Source of the DNA: Arboricoccus pini
GTDB taxonomy: Bacteria; Pseudomonadota; Alphaproteobacteria; Geminicoccales; Geminicoccaceae
Assembly (NCBI RefSeq): GCF_900187945.1
Contig: NZ_FYEH01000006.1
Location: 230,771 to 294,770 of the forward strand
Direction of reading: 5' to 3'
Length of the DNA: 64,000 bases
Below are positions 37,365 through 46,905 of this stretch, piece after piece. The notes below the pieces were generated by a model. The model had not been told where the DNA came from. It made no database searches and saw only the letters and a program-made list of their open reading frames with translations. The stretch's first letter is position 1. Every line of letters starts with the position of its first letter. A program made the position numbers and the translations under genes.

Positions 37365-39251
37365 CTAGGAGTTCATCGAGCCCCAGAAATCGTCGTTGGT
37401 CTTGGCGAACTTCATCTTGTCGGTGAGGAAGTCCATTGCATCGACCGTACCCATCGGATTGAGGATGCGGCGCAGCACCCACATGCGCGACAGGGTCGCC
37501 TTGTCGACCAACAGCTCCTCCTTGCGGGTACCCGACTTATTGACGTCGAGGGCCGGGAAGGTGCGCTTGTCAGCCAGTCGGCGATCGAGGACGATCTCGG
37601 AATTACCCGTGCCCTTGAACTCCTCGAAGATGACCTCGTCCATGCGCGATCCGGTGTCGATCAGCGCGGTCGCGATGATGGTGAGCGAGCCGCCATCCTC
37701 GATGTTACGGGCCGCACCCAGGACACGCTTGGGACGCTGCAGGGCATTGGCATCGACGCCACCCGTCAGGACCTTGCCCGACGACGGAACGACCGTGTTG
37801 TAGGCTCGGGCCAGGCGGGTGATGGAATCGAGAAGGATGACGACGTCCCTGCCGTGCTCGACCAAGCGTTTGGCCTTCTCGATCACCATCTCGGTAACTT
37901 GGACGTGGCGCTGGGCCGGCTCGTCGAAGGTCGAGCTGACGACCTCGCCCTTCACCGTCCTTTGCATGTCGGTCACTTCCTCGGGGCGCTCGTCGATGAG
38001 GAGCACGATGAGGTAGATATCGGGATGGTTGGCGGCGATCGCGTGGGCGATGTTCTGCATCAAGACTGTCTTGCCGGTCTTGGGCGGCGCGACGATCAAG
38101 GCGCGCTGGCCTTTGCCCAGGGGCGAGACGATGTCGATGATCCGGGTGGAGACGTCCTTCGTGCCGATGACCTCGAGCTTCAGCTTCTCGGTCGGGAAAT
38201 AGGGCGTCAAATTCTCGAAATGGACGCGATGGCGCGCGACGTCGGGATCGTCGAAATTGATCGTGTTGGCCTTGAGAAGCGCGAAGTAGCGTTCGCCCTC
38301 CTTGGGTGCCCGCACCTGGCCCTGGACGATGTCGCCGGTGCGCAGCGCGAACCGGCGGATCTGTGAGGGCGAGACATAGATGTCGTCGGGGCCGGCCACG
38401 TAGTTGACATCCGGGGTCCGCAGGAAACCGAACCCGTCGGAGAGGATCTCGAGGACACCCTCGCCATTGATTGGCACGTCCGCCTCGGCAAGACGCTTGA
38501 GGATGGCGAAGACGAGATCGCCCTTCTTGAGCGTGCTGGCGTTCTCGACACCCAATTCCTCAGCATAGGCCAGGAGTTGGGCTGGCGAGCGCTTCTTGAG
38601 TTCGACCAGGTTGATGGCCGGGATCTCGATGCCGGGCGGCAGCGGGTTGCGCTGCGGCTCCTCCTGGCGCCTGGACTCGAAGCGACCTTCACCCCGGTTG
38701 CCGTCGAAATTTCCGCGATCGCCGCGGTCGCCGCGGTCGCCACGCTGACGGTCGCGGCGATTGCCCTCGAAGCGATTGTCGAAGCGCTGACGGCGGCCCT
38801 CGTTACGGTTGCGGTCACCCCGATTGCCGTACTGACCGGACTCGAGGCGATCGCCCTCCTCGTCCTCGCTACCGGCGTTTACGTTGGGACCGGCCGCAAG
38901 GTCGGCTAATGGCTCAAGGCTCTCGGGGGTCGGCGCCTGTTCCTCGGCGGCGACGAAAGCCTCCAGGGAAGGGCCCGAGTCGGATGGCGAACCCAGGAAG
39001 GCCGGCATGCCCTCGCCAAAGCCCTGCTCTGTGACCTCGGGAGCCGGCTGGCGCGCGGGACGGCGACGGCTGCGACGCGGCGGCTCATCGAGGGGCGTGC
39101 CCTCGGCGGCGGGCGCACCCGTGCCAGCGTCGCCGGCAGGCTCGCTCTCAGGGCGTGCCGCGCGGGCACGGGGACGACGCCGACGCGGCGCTTGCTCGTC
39201 CTTGAGCTCGCCAAACGGCAGGTTGGCTTCCTGGGTGTCTGAATCTGACAA
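37365..39251 (-). CDS. rho: Transcription termination factor Rho with long N-terminal extension
   Basis: 628 residues from a TTG start; no ATG occurs before about codon 84. The Rho core begins near [22 protein letters not shown] (about residue 213): Rho N helix bundle, OB-fold RNA-binding domain ([12 protein letters not shown]), Walker A PPKTGKT, Walker B region [14 protein letters not shown], and the C-terminal Q/R-loop region. It is a hexameric RNA-dependent helicase. The first ~210 residues are extra compared with about 420 in E. coli: an Arg/Pro/Ala-rich acidic-basic stretch and an Arg-Gly/Asp-rich run ([12 protein letters not shown]). It is probably disordered and RNA-binding. Confidence 0.96.
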   Translation of the reverse strand: MSDSDTQEANLPFGELKDEQAPRRRRPRARAARPESEPAGDAGTGAPAAEGTPLDEPPRRSRRRPARQPAPEVTEQGFGEGMPAFLGSPSDSGPSLEAFVAAEEQAPTPESLEPLADLAAGPNVNAGSEDEEGDRLESGQYGNRGDRNRNEGRRQRFDNRFEGNRRDRQRGDRGDRGDRGNFDGNRGEGRFESRRQEEPQRNPLPPGIEIPAINLVELKKRSPAQLLAYAEELGVENASTLKKGDLVFAILKRLAEADVPINGEGVLEILSDGFGFLRTPDVNYVAGPDDIYVSPSQIRRFALRTGDIVQGQVRAPKEGERYFALLKANTINFDDPDVARHRVHFENLTPYFPTEKLKLEVIGTKDVSTRIIDIVSPLGKGQRALIVAPPKTGKTVLMQNIAHAIAANHPDIYLIVLLIDERPEEVTDMQRTVKGEVVSSTFDEPAQRHVQVTEMVIEKAKRLVEHGRDVVILLDSITRLARAYNTVVPSSGKVLTGGVDANALQRPKRVLGAARNIEDGGSLTIIATALIDTGSRMDEVIFEEFKGTGNSEIVLDRRLADKRTFPALDVNKSGTRKEELLVDKATLSRMWVLRRILNPMGTVDAMDFLTDKMKFAKTNDDFWGSMNS

Positions 39252-39295
39252 GACGGCTTATCCGTTCGCGAAGGTCGCGCCCTTTTGGCGCGCGA

Positions 39296-39715
39296 TCAGA
39301 AGGGTTTCACCACCGCCAGGATGACGATGGCGATGAAGAGGACGGTCGGAACCTCGTTCAGGATCCGATAGAAACGTGGACCATGCTTGCGCTTATCCGC
39401 GGCGAAAGCGGCAACATTAGCGGCCAGCATACCGTGAGTTGCCGCCAAGAGGAGTACGAGCGTGAGCTTGACGTGGAGCCAGGGCTCGCTCCAGGCACCT
39501 TCCGAGGTCGCCAGCACGATGCCCAGAATGATCGTCGCCAGCATGGCCGGGGTCGTGATCACCTTGAGCAGACGGCGCTCCATCACCTTGAACTGCTCCG
39601 ACATCGCCGTGCCTATGGCCGTCTCGCTATGATAGACCATCAGTCGCGGCAGATACCACATGCCCGACATCCAGGCCGCGAACGCAATGATGTGAAATGC
39701 GATGAGCCAGAGCAT
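39296..39715 (-). CDS. hemJ: Protoporphyrinogen IX oxidase HemJ
   Basis: 139 residues with four transmembrane segments. It starts MLWLIAFHIIAFAAWMSGMWYLPRL, with the conserved histidine H8 and the YLPRLMVYH segment of HemJ, and has the TTPAMLATIILG and EPWLHVKL regions. It oxidises protoporphyrinogen IX in the membrane, the penultimate haem step. It lies between rho and hemE, the usual alphaproteobacterial neighbourhood. The hemH gene often found here is missing. Confidence 0.93.
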   Translation of the reverse strand: MLWLIAFHIIAFAAWMSGMWYLPRLMVYHSETAIGTAMSEQFKVMERRLLKVITTPAMLATIILGIVLATSEGAWSEPWLHVKLTLVLLLAATHGMLAANVAAFAADKRKHGPRFYRILNEVPTVLFIAIVILAVVKPF

Positions 39716-39941
39716 CTGGGCTAGTCGTTCAACAATCTTTGGGGGCTTCGGGCAAGCATGAGGGCGTATCGGGGGGGGCGAAACAGCGTTCGAGGCTGAA
39801 CTGCAAATCGGCGAGAGCGACCTTCAGGTCTAGATCTACCGGCTGGCAAGATGATATCAGCCAGTGGCGATACCCGGGACCACGAACCCTTGATGGTGGG
39901 ACATATCGTCTTCGGCCAGGAGCGTTGCGAGACTCAATGCC

Positions 39942-41012
39942 TCAATCAGGCTGGGATTGCAAGTAGCTGACGAGCGTCGCCACCGTTTCCGGTGCCGTGT
40001 CCTTGATGACGCCATGGCCGAGATTGAAGATGTGCGGCCGGCCGGCCGTGGCTTTTAAAATGTCGCCTGCCGCCTGGAGCATCCTGGCCTCGGGGCCCAG
40101 GAGCAGCTCGGGGTCGAGATTGCCCTGGATACAGCGCGTAGCCGGCCCGAACAGATCGGCCGCCCAGCGCATCGAAACGCCAGTACCAAGGCTGATGCCG
40201 GCCGCGCCGCTGCCGAGCGCCACGCGCGCGAGATCGGCCGGGCGCTCAATGCCGCGCGGAAAGAACAAAAGCGGAATGTCGGGGTGGCGCTGCCGGAGTG
40301 CTTCCTGGATGCGGGCGGCCGGGGTCAGGCACCATTCGTCCAGGCGCGCTGCCGGGATCAGACCGGCCCAGCTGTCGAAGAGCTGGACCGCCTCGGCACC
40401 GGCCCTGATCTGCGCGTCCAGATGCTCGACGATCGCCAGGACGAGCTTGTCGAGAAGGAGCGCGAAAGCCTCGGGATGCGTCGTGGCAAAGTGCGTCAGC
40501 GCGGCGAACTCACGCGAGCCCCGTCCCTCGATCATATAGGCAGCCAGCGTCCAGGGCGCGCCCGAGAACCCGATCAGGGCGACGTCAGGAGGCAACGCCC
40601 GGGCGATCCCACGAACGGTCTCATAGACCGGCTGGAGGTGCCGCCTGAGCCCGCTTCCGTCCAGGCGCTCGACGTCGGCTGGGCCCTTGAGCGGTTCCAG
40701 CCTTGGACCTTCGCCCTCGACGAAGCGGACATCCATACCCATGGCATCCGGCACGACCAGGATGTCGGAGAAGAGGATCGCTGCGTCCAGGCCGAAACGA
40801 CGGATCGGTTGGAGGGTGACCTCGACGGCCAGGCTTGGCGTGTAGCAGAGGTCGAGAAAGCTGCCGGCACTGGCGCGAACCTCGCGATATTCCGGCAGAT
40901 ACCGACCGGCCTGACGCATCAGCCAGATGGGCGGGCGACCGGCAGCCGTGCCCTTGAGCTTGGCGAGGAGGCGCTTTGGAGGCCCTTTTCGTCCCTCTTG
41001 GCCCTCACTCAT
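39942..41012 (-). CDS. hemE: Uroporphyrinogen decarboxylase
   Basis: 356 residues. The first signature RPPIWLMRQAGRYLPEYRE and the second GFSGAPWTLAAYMIEG are complete; the catalytic Asp is in FSDILVVPDAMGM. It decarboxylates uroporphyrinogen III to coproporphyrinogen III. A 226-bp gene-free gap separates it from hemJ. Its 5' side faces the PPSR gene across the region that carries oriC in Caulobacter. Confidence 0.97.
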   Translation of the reverse strand: MSEGQEGRKGPPKRLLAKLKGTAAGRPPIWLMRQAGRYLPEYREVRASAGSFLDLCYTPSLAVEVTLQPIRRFGLDAAILFSDILVVPDAMGMDVRFVEGEGPRLEPLKGPADVERLDGSGLRRHLQPVYETVRGIARALPPDVALIGFSGAPWTLAAYMIEGRGSREFAALTHFATTHPEAFALLLDKLVLAIVEHLDAQIRAGAEAVQLFDSWAGLIPAARLDEWCLTPAARIQEALRQRHPDIPLLFFPRGIERPADLARVALGSGAAGISLGTGVSMRWAADLFGPATRCIQGNLDPELLLGPEARMLQAAGDILKATAGRPHIFNLGHGVIKDTAPETVATLVSYLQSQPD

Positions 41013-41488
41013 GCACAGGTGCCGACATCATCATGAAAAGGATTCTTTTAGGATTAAGGGTTGAGGTTGTTGTTGTTGGCAGGCGCGAATCGGGGATCCC
41101 CCTGTTTACGCCTGAGAGAGCAGTCTTTTCCACAGATTTGCACCCCGCATGTGGATAGCTGTGGGCGGGGAGGATGGATGCGTGGATCATTTATGGACAA
41201 AATCCTGCCCATATGGCGCGGTGGATCAAGTCCTTTAGCTGCCCTTGTGTATGACGGGGAAGACGCGGATAATCCAGGCTCCGCGAACAAGGTTTCGGAT
41301 CCGGCGTGGAGCGATCGGGCGAAAAGGTCGATGAGCGGGGAGGAAAGCCGGGCGGTCTGAGGATGACGAGAGCAGCCTCGCAGGGCGGCCTTTTCATCAG
41401 CAAATCGTCCACCATTCGCTCCACCTTAAGCCCAAGCGAAGCGGCCAGGGCCGGCCGGATGGTTGCCAGCTAAGGGAGCGCCAGCCAC
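41013..41488. other. oriC: hemE–PPSR intergenic region, candidate replication origin
   Basis: A 476-bp gene-free region between divergent hemE and the PPSR gene, the site of oriC in Caulobacter and relatives (RP001 homologue = PPSR gene). It holds DnaA-box-like sites: TTTTCCACA (41126-41134), CTATCCACA on the minus strand (41150-41158), and two minus-strand sites TGATCCACG (41181-41189) and TGATCCACC (41220-41228) resembling the Caulobacter G-box TGATCCACA. An AT/GT-rich stretch at 41033-41080 (GATTCTTTTAGGATTAAGG, then GTTGTTGTTGTTGG) could be the unwinding element. No perfect TTATCCACA is present and no TTAA-N7-TTAA CtrA site was seen. No protein gene is supported. Confidence 0.6.
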
Positions 41489-42373
41489 GTGCGGCTGCAT
41501 CTGCATCTGATCAGCGATTCCACGGGCGAGACGGTCACGGCCGTCGCCCGGGCCGCCGTCTCGCAGTTCGAGGATGTGGTGCCGGTGGAGCATGTCTGGT
41601 TTTTCATCCGCAGCACCAGCCAACTGGACAAGGTCCTCACCATTGTCGACACGCTGCCGGGCCTCATTCTCTTCACTCTCGTCTCGCCCGAGCTGCGCTT
41701 TGCCCTGACCGAGCGCTGTCGGGCGCTCAACATCCCCTGCGTCTCCGTCCTCGATGCGTCGATGAACGCGCTCTCGGCCCTGGTGGGCTCGAGCGGCACG
41801 CCGGCCATCGGCCGCCAGCACGCTATGGATGAGGGCTATTTTTCGCGCATCGCCGCCATGGATTTCGCCATGCGCCATGACGACGGTCAGTTCGCTGATG
41901 AATTGAACGATGCGGATGTCGTGCTGGTCGGTGTATCGCGCACCTCCAAGACCCCGACTTGCGTCTATCTGGCCAATCGCGGCATCCGGGCGGGCAACGT
42001 CCCGCTCGTGCCGGACATGCCGCAGCGCCACCTTCTGGAGCGCCTGAACAAGCCGCTCGTCGTCGGCCTGACCATCAATCCCGATTCCTTGAGCTCGATC
42101 CGGCGCACGCGGCAGCAGTTCATGGGGGTCAAGCCCGGCGACGACGACCATCTGGGCGGCGACTATGCCGACATCGAGCGGGTACGCGCCGAACTCCTGG
42201 TGGCAAGGCGCCTTTTTGCCCGCATGGGGTGGCCCGAGATCGACGTGACGCGGCGCTCAGTCGAGGAGACGGCCGCTTCCATCTACCAGATGCTGCGTGC
42301 CCGCAAGGAGCCGGAACTGGGCGAGGTGGGCTTCGCTACCACGAGCGGCAACGGTTCCGCCGAGCCTTCCTGA
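41489..42373 (+). CDS. Pyruvate, phosphate dikinase/PEP synthetase regulatory protein (PPSR, DUF299)
   Basis: 294 residues from a GTG with AAGGGAG about 11 nt upstream. It has LHLHLISDSTGETV at the N-terminus and the nucleotide-binding motif GVSRTSKTPTCVYLANRG. The family is a bifunctional kinase/pyrophosphorylase that switches PPDK or PEP synthetase on and off. It is the homologue of Rickettsia RP001, the gene beside the Caulobacter origin. The usual downstream neighbours (maf, coaE, dnaQ) are not present. Confidence 0.93.
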   Translation: MRLHLHLISDSTGETVTAVARAAVSQFEDVVPVEHVWFFIRSTSQLDKVLTIVDTLPGLILFTLVSPELRFALTERCRALNIPCVSVLDASMNALSALVGSSGTPAIGRQHAMDEGYFSRIAAMDFAMRHDDGQFADELNDADVVLVGVSRTSKTPTCVYLANRGIRAGNVPLVPDMPQRHLLERLNKPLVVGLTINPDSLSSIRRTRQQFMGVKPGDDDHLGGDYADIERVRAELLVARRLFARMGWPEIDVTRRSVEETAASIYQMLRARKEPELGEVGFATTSGNGSAEPS

Positions 42374-42393
42374 AAGACAGAGCGAGCCTGACC

Positions 42394-43194
42394 TTGCGCT
42401 ATTCTCCCGAGCCTCGGCGGCGATCCAACCGCCTGCTGATCTTCTTCCTGGCCCTCATCGTCATCGCCGGCGGAATCTTGTCGCTTGGCATCGCCTACCA
42501 GGTGGGCGTTGCACAGTCGTCCGACCGGATTGCCAGCCTTTTGAACGATCTGGAGGCACATCGCCGCCTTGTTAGCGATCTTAGCGCCCGGGCCGCTCGG
42601 GCCGAGCAGGAGCTGGCGCGCCTACAGGCCGGCCAGCCGGCCGAGGCGGTGACCCCGGCCGGATCTGCCGAAGGGCCCTCTCCGACGGCAGATCCCGCTG
42701 TCGCGCCGCCGGGAACGCCTTCCGCACCGCCGGCACCTTTGCCCTTGTCGCAGGACGCCATGCAAACGCTGGTCGCCGCCATCCATGAGCGGTTGGGGGC
42801 AGGGGTGCCGGCCGATCGCCTCGTCGCGGCGATCAGCGCCATGTCGGCCCCCGCCCAGCAGGGCTGCACGGCGCCAAGGAGCGAGAGCCGCTCCTTCCTG
42901 GCGAAGACGCCGGTCACCCGCGACCCGTCGACAGCACGGCTCATGGATGGCCATCTGCGGGTGAATGGCAGCGGCATCTCGGTGAAGGCGCAAAACGGCC
43001 GGCCGGAAGCCTGGTTCGATCCGACCCAGCCCGTGGCGATCGTGATCGATGCCGATGGCCAGACGACGACGCTGAACGGCGTGCTGCCGATCGAGGGCGA
43101 TGTCGAAATCGAGGGCAAGCCTGTCCATCTGGCGGCGGCAAGCGATGCCGACAAGCGGGGCTTCATCGCGATCACGACGACGAGTTGCCCTTGA
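42394..43194 (+). CDS. Unrecognised single-pass membrane protein with coiled coil
   Basis: About 266 residues from a TTG at 42394; CTG codons at 42370 and 42388 are alternatives, and the ribosome site is weak. After a short basic start (RYSPEPRRRSNR) there is one transmembrane helix (LLIFFLALIVIAGGILSLGIAY), a coiled-coil segment (SDRIASLLNDLEAHRRLVSD onward), a Pro/Ala-rich linker, and a C-terminal domain rich in beta strands. Most of the protein is probably periplasmic. I do not recognise the family. It follows the PPSR gene by 20 nt. Confidence 0.7.
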   Translation: MRYSPEPRRRSNRLLIFFLALIVIAGGILSLGIAYQVGVAQSSDRIASLLNDLEAHRRLVSDLSARAARAEQELARLQAGQPAEAVTPAGSAEGPSPTADPAVAPPGTPSAPPAPLPLSQDAMQTLVAAIHERLGAGVPADRLVAAISAMSAPAQQGCTAPRSESRSFLAKTPVTRDPSTARLMDGHLRVNGSGISVKAQNGRPEAWFDPTQPVAIVIDADGQTTTLNGVLPIEGDVEIEGKPVHLAAASDADKRGFIAITTTSCP

Positions 43195-43207
43195 GAGCCT
43201 GGGCCGT

Positions 43208-44302
43208 TCAGCCCCGATCGGCATCGAAGATCAGGGGCAACTGACGGGTTTCCGTCTGGCCCACCACCGGGTTGTGAACGCCCAGCCCCAAAAGGCGCAC
43301 GGGCCGTTCAGGCGCGTCCGGATGTGAAAGCAGATGCAGGGCACCGGCTAGCAATTCCTGCTCAGTCGCTAGCCGCGGCAGAATGGCGCGGCTGCGTGTG
43401 CGAATGACGAAATCATCCGTCTTGATCTTCAAGGTCAAGGTTCGGCCGATGAAATCCTGGCGTTCAAGGCGGCGGGCCAATTCGACCGCCATGGGTCCGA
43501 GTGCGGCCCGCATAGCGGTTGGATCGCGCAGGTCGACACCGAAGGTCTCCTCGACGCTCAAGGATTTGCGCCGCCGGTTGGCCTCGACTGGTCGGTCGTC
43601 CTGGCCCCGGGCGATCCGCCAGAGAAAGGCGCCAAAACGGCCGAGCCGTTTAACGAGCTCGCCCTCTTCCGCCGCCTGAAGGTCAGCACCGGTGCGGATG
43701 CCCAACGCTTCAAGTCGACGCGCCGTGGCCGGTCCCACCCCATGGAAGCGCGCCACCGGCAGGCTGGCGATGAAGGCTTGTGCCTGGCGCGGCCGGATGA
43801 CGGTCAGCCCGTCGGGCTTCTCGAGATCGGAGGCGATCTTGGCCAGGAATTTGTTGAAGGAAACGCCGGCAGAGGCTGTTAGCCCCGTGCGGGCCAGGAT
43901 CAGTGCCTTGATTTCGCGGGCAATCTCGACGGCCGGCCGGGGACCACCCGTCGGCGACGTGACGTCCAGATAGGCCTCGTCCAGGGAGAGCGGCTCGATC
44001 TTGTCGGTGAAAAGCGCGAAGACTTCGCGAATGACGCGACTCGCTTCCTTGTAGGCATCGAAGCGCGGCTTGACGAAGAGCAGTCCCGGACAAAGCTCGG
44101 CCGCCCGCACCGAGGGCATGGCCGAGCGCACGCCGAAAGGGCGCGCCTCGTAGCTGGCCGTCAGCACGACGCCGCGCCGGCTGCTGCCGCCTACGGCCAG
44201 GGGGCGACCACGCAGGCTGGGGTCGTCGCGCTGTTCGATCGACGCATAGAAGGCATCCATATCGACATGGAGGATCTTGCGCGACGCTGCTGGCGCGTCC
44301 AT
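43208..44302 (-). CDS. dinB: DNA polymerase IV
   Basis: 364 residues from the ATG at 44302; an open stretch reaching 44467 is not family-like. The Y-family motifs are ILHVDMDAFYASIEQRDD (catalytic Asp), SLDEAYLDVT (catalytic Asp-Glu) and SAGVSFNKFLAKIASDLEKPDG. It performs error-prone translesion synthesis. No SOS box of the GTTC-N7-GTTC kind was recognised upstream. It is convergent with the unrecognised membrane protein gene. Confidence 0.95.
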   Translation of the reverse strand: MDAPAASRKILHVDMDAFYASIEQRDDPSLRGRPLAVGGSSRRGVVLTASYEARPFGVRSAMPSVRAAELCPGLLFVKPRFDAYKEASRVIREVFALFTDKIEPLSLDEAYLDVTSPTGGPRPAVEIAREIKALILARTGLTASAGVSFNKFLAKIASDLEKPDGLTVIRPRQAQAFIASLPVARFHGVGPATARRLEALGIRTGADLQAAEEGELVKRLGRFGAFLWRIARGQDDRPVEANRRRKSLSVEETFGVDLRDPTAMRAALGPMAVELARRLERQDFIGRTLTLKIKTDDFVIRTRSRAILPRLATEQELLAGALHLLSHPDAPERPVRLLGLGVHNPVVGQTETRQLPLIFDADRG

Positions 44303-44497
44303 AGGCAGGCTGGCGTGTAGGATTGGATTGGATCGTGACAGGACGGTGGGGCTGCTCAATATGTGTCCCATTTCCAACGCGAGCCGATCCAAGTGCCTAA
44401 GGCTTCTCGAGTTAGGTTTGAACTCACTTGCCCTTTCCAGGAGCCAGGACCTACGGTTCGCGCCCAATATGGAAGGGCTTTGCCCTCGGAGGAACCC

Positions 44498-45889
44498 TTG
44501 CCCGCGCGCAAGATGAACGTTGCTGGCCTGGCGCTTGCCGCATCGCTCGTGGCGATGTCAGCCCAAGCCGACTCGCTCGATACGGCCCTCGTCGAGGCTT
44601 ATCTGGGCAACCCCGACCTTAAGGCCGCCCGCGATGAGCTCCGCGCAACCGACGAGCAGGTACCGCAAGCACTCTCCGGCTATCGGCCGACCGTCGGACT
44701 TCAGGGTTCCTATACCCGTACCGACGGGCAAGGCGGTCTGGATCGTGACGCTGTCGGCAGGGGCAATGGTGGACGGACCTCGTCCTTCACCAACCTGAGC
44801 CGCTCGGGCAGCCTGGTGATCAACCAGAATCTTTATCAGGGTGGTGGCACGGTGGCCTCGGTCTCACAGGCCGAGAATCAGGTCCGGGCTCAGCGTGCTT
44901 CGCTCGTCGCCACCGAGCAGTCGACGCTGCTCTCGGCCACCCAGGCCTATGTGAATGCCTGGGTGGCGCGGGCGACGCTCGACGAATCGCTGCAGAACGA
45001 GGTGCGACTGCGCCGCCAGCTGCAGGCGACGCAGGACCGCTTCCAGGTGGGCGAGGTGGCCAGGACCGACGTGGCTCAGGCGGAGGCCTCGCTCGCGGGC
45101 GCCCACGCCGACGTCGAGGCCGCCAAGTCCAACGTCGCTTCGGCGGATGCAACATATCGTCAGGTGATTGGCCGGGCACCCGGCAAGCTGCAGCAGCCGA
45201 GCAAGCTATTGCTGCTGCCGGGCTCGATCGACGAGGCCTACGCGCTTGCCCGCAACAATCCCGACATCATCCAGTCGACTTACCAGTTGGCCGCAGCCAA
45301 GGACAATATCGACGTCCAGTTCGCCAGCCTCCTGCCGACGCTCGATTTCCAGGCGACCTTCGGGCGTCAGGACGATCCGGTCGGCAGCTCGTTCCGCTGG
45401 TCGAAATCCTCGGCGGTCGGCCTGCAACTCACCATCCCGCTCTATCAGGGTGGTGCGGAATTTTCCCGGGTGCGACAGGCCAAGCAGCGCATGCGCCAGA
45501 GCCGCAACCAGCTCGAGAGCGTGAACCGCACTGTCGAGCAGAGCGTCGGGGCCAACTGGGACAATCTGGCGGCTCAGACTGCCCAGATCGAATCGCGCCG
45601 GGCTCAGGTGCGCGCCAACGAGATCGCGCTCGAAGGCGTGCAGCAGGAAGCTCTGGTCGGCACGCGCACCGTGCTCGACGTGCTCGACGCCGAGCAGGCG
45701 TTGTTCAATTCGAAGGTGCAGCTCATTCGCTCGCAGGGTGAGGAAGTGCTGGCCAGCTACGAGTTGAAGCAGGCAGTCGGCCAACTGACGACGGTGGCCT
45801 TGAACCTGTCCGTCGATCCTTATGACGCGGACGCCTATTATGCGCGCAACCGCAACCGCCTGGTGGGCACGGGCAAGAACGAAAAATAG
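44498..45889 (+). CDS. tolC: TolC-type outer membrane efflux protein
   Basis: 463 residues from a TTG at 44498 with GGAGGA 5 nt upstream; an ATG at 44513 is the alternative. A signal peptide (KMNVAGLALAASLVAMSAQA) is followed by the two tandem OEP repeats of TolC, with DSLDTALVEAYLGNPDLKAA and a later GTRTVLDVLDAEQALFNSK segment. It would form a trimeric outer membrane channel for type I secretion or efflux. No partner MFP or RND gene is beside it. Confidence 0.92.
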   Translation: MPARKMNVAGLALAASLVAMSAQADSLDTALVEAYLGNPDLKAARDELRATDEQVPQALSGYRPTVGLQGSYTRTDGQGGLDRDAVGRGNGGRTSSFTNLSRSGSLVINQNLYQGGGTVASVSQAENQVRAQRASLVATEQSTLLSATQAYVNAWVARATLDESLQNEVRLRRQLQATQDRFQVGEVARTDVAQAEASLAGAHADVEAAKSNVASADATYRQVIGRAPGKLQQPSKLLLLPGSIDEAYALARNNPDIIQSTYQLAAAKDNIDVQFASLLPTLDFQATFGRQDDPVGSSFRWSKSSAVGLQLTIPLYQGGAEFSRVRQAKQRMRQSRNQLESVNRTVEQSVGANWDNLAAQTAQIESRRAQVRANEIALEGVQQEALVGTRTVLDVLDAEQALFNSKVQLIRSQGEEVLASYELKQAVGQLTTVALNLSVDPYDADAYYARNRNRLVGTGKNEK

Positions 45890-46019
45890 GGCGCAGCGAC
45901 TGGACGAGGGCAGGCGGACGAAGGTTCCGCCGGCTTCGTTCACGCGGTGGACGATGTTTCGCTAGACAAAGGCTCGATGCCTTCGACAAGCTCTGCGTCA
46001 GCCGAGGCTTGGTCAAGGT

Positions 46020-46900
46020 GTGTTCATGTATCAATTGGCTCGTGCGTTTTTCCGCCGCGACATGCCCGACAAGGACGAGCGCTCCCCGGTCGAGGCGGGG
46101 CCGGCATTGCCGGATCCGCGTTCACAGCCGCAGCCTATGGCAACGCCGGGCGAACGCGCCGCCGTGGCCGGAAAACTCGCGCGGGAGATCATGGCCCAGC
46201 TCGGCAGGCCGCTCCACGTCGTTGATGTCGGCGCGCAGTTGCTAGGCGACGCTCAAGGCATAGGTCGAGCTCGATATCGTCGGCTTCGATCCGCTGTCGG
46301 AGCGGCTGGCCGATGAAGGCGGCGAGAGCTTGACGCTCCTGCCTTATGCCATCGGCGATGGCTCGCCTCATCCCCTCTACATCAACGATTTCGACGCCAC
46401 CTCGTCGCTCTTACCTCTCGACCGCGGGCACAACACGGCGTTTCCCAACCTGGACGCGCTTCATACCGTCCGCACGGAGGACTTGGTGACGCATCGGCTG
46501 GACGATGTGCTCACCGATCGTCGACCCGTGGATTTCTTCAAGATCGACACGCAAGGTGCCGAACTCATGATGCTGCAAGGGGCGCCGGCAATGCTCGGTC
46601 GCACCGCCATTGTCCATTGCGAGGTCGAATTCAATCCGATCTATCGGGGCCAGCCGCCCAATCCCGCCATCCAGACTTTTCTGGCGGCGCATGACTTCTA
46701 CCTCGTCGACCTTTTTGACCATGGCGCGCTACGCCAACGAGGATCTTCGCTTCGTCGATACGCTGGTCTGGGCGGATGCGATCTTCTTTCGCCGCCACGT
46801 CGATGCGGCGACCAAGCGGGTGCAGGCCCTGATCGCCGCTGCCGTCTACCATAAGCCCTCTCTTGCCCTGCATCTGCTGGATGCGGCGGCCGAAAGCTGA
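46020..46900 (+). pseudogene. FkbM-family methyltransferase broken by two frameshifts
   Basis: Three reading frames together give one FkbM-like SAM methyltransferase. Frame one (from 46020 or the ATG at 46026) reads to VVDVGAQLLGDAQ; a +1 shift near 46258 joins VELDIVGFDPLSERLADEGG and RPVDFFKIDTQGAELMMLQG; a second +1 shift near 46720-46735 joins ARYANEDLRFVDTLVWADAIFF. Both shifts correspond to one extra base (or two missing). VDFFKIDTQGAE is the FkbM signature. Either the gene is decaying or the assembly has two indels. FkbM enzymes O-methylate sugars or polyketide-like substrates. Confidence 0.8.
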
Positions 46901-46905
46901 CCCCG

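Noticed and set aside
37036..37368. 110-codon plus-strand frame between mgtE and rho
   Set aside because: Arg/Ser/Pro-rich, no ribosome site, spans the rho terminator.
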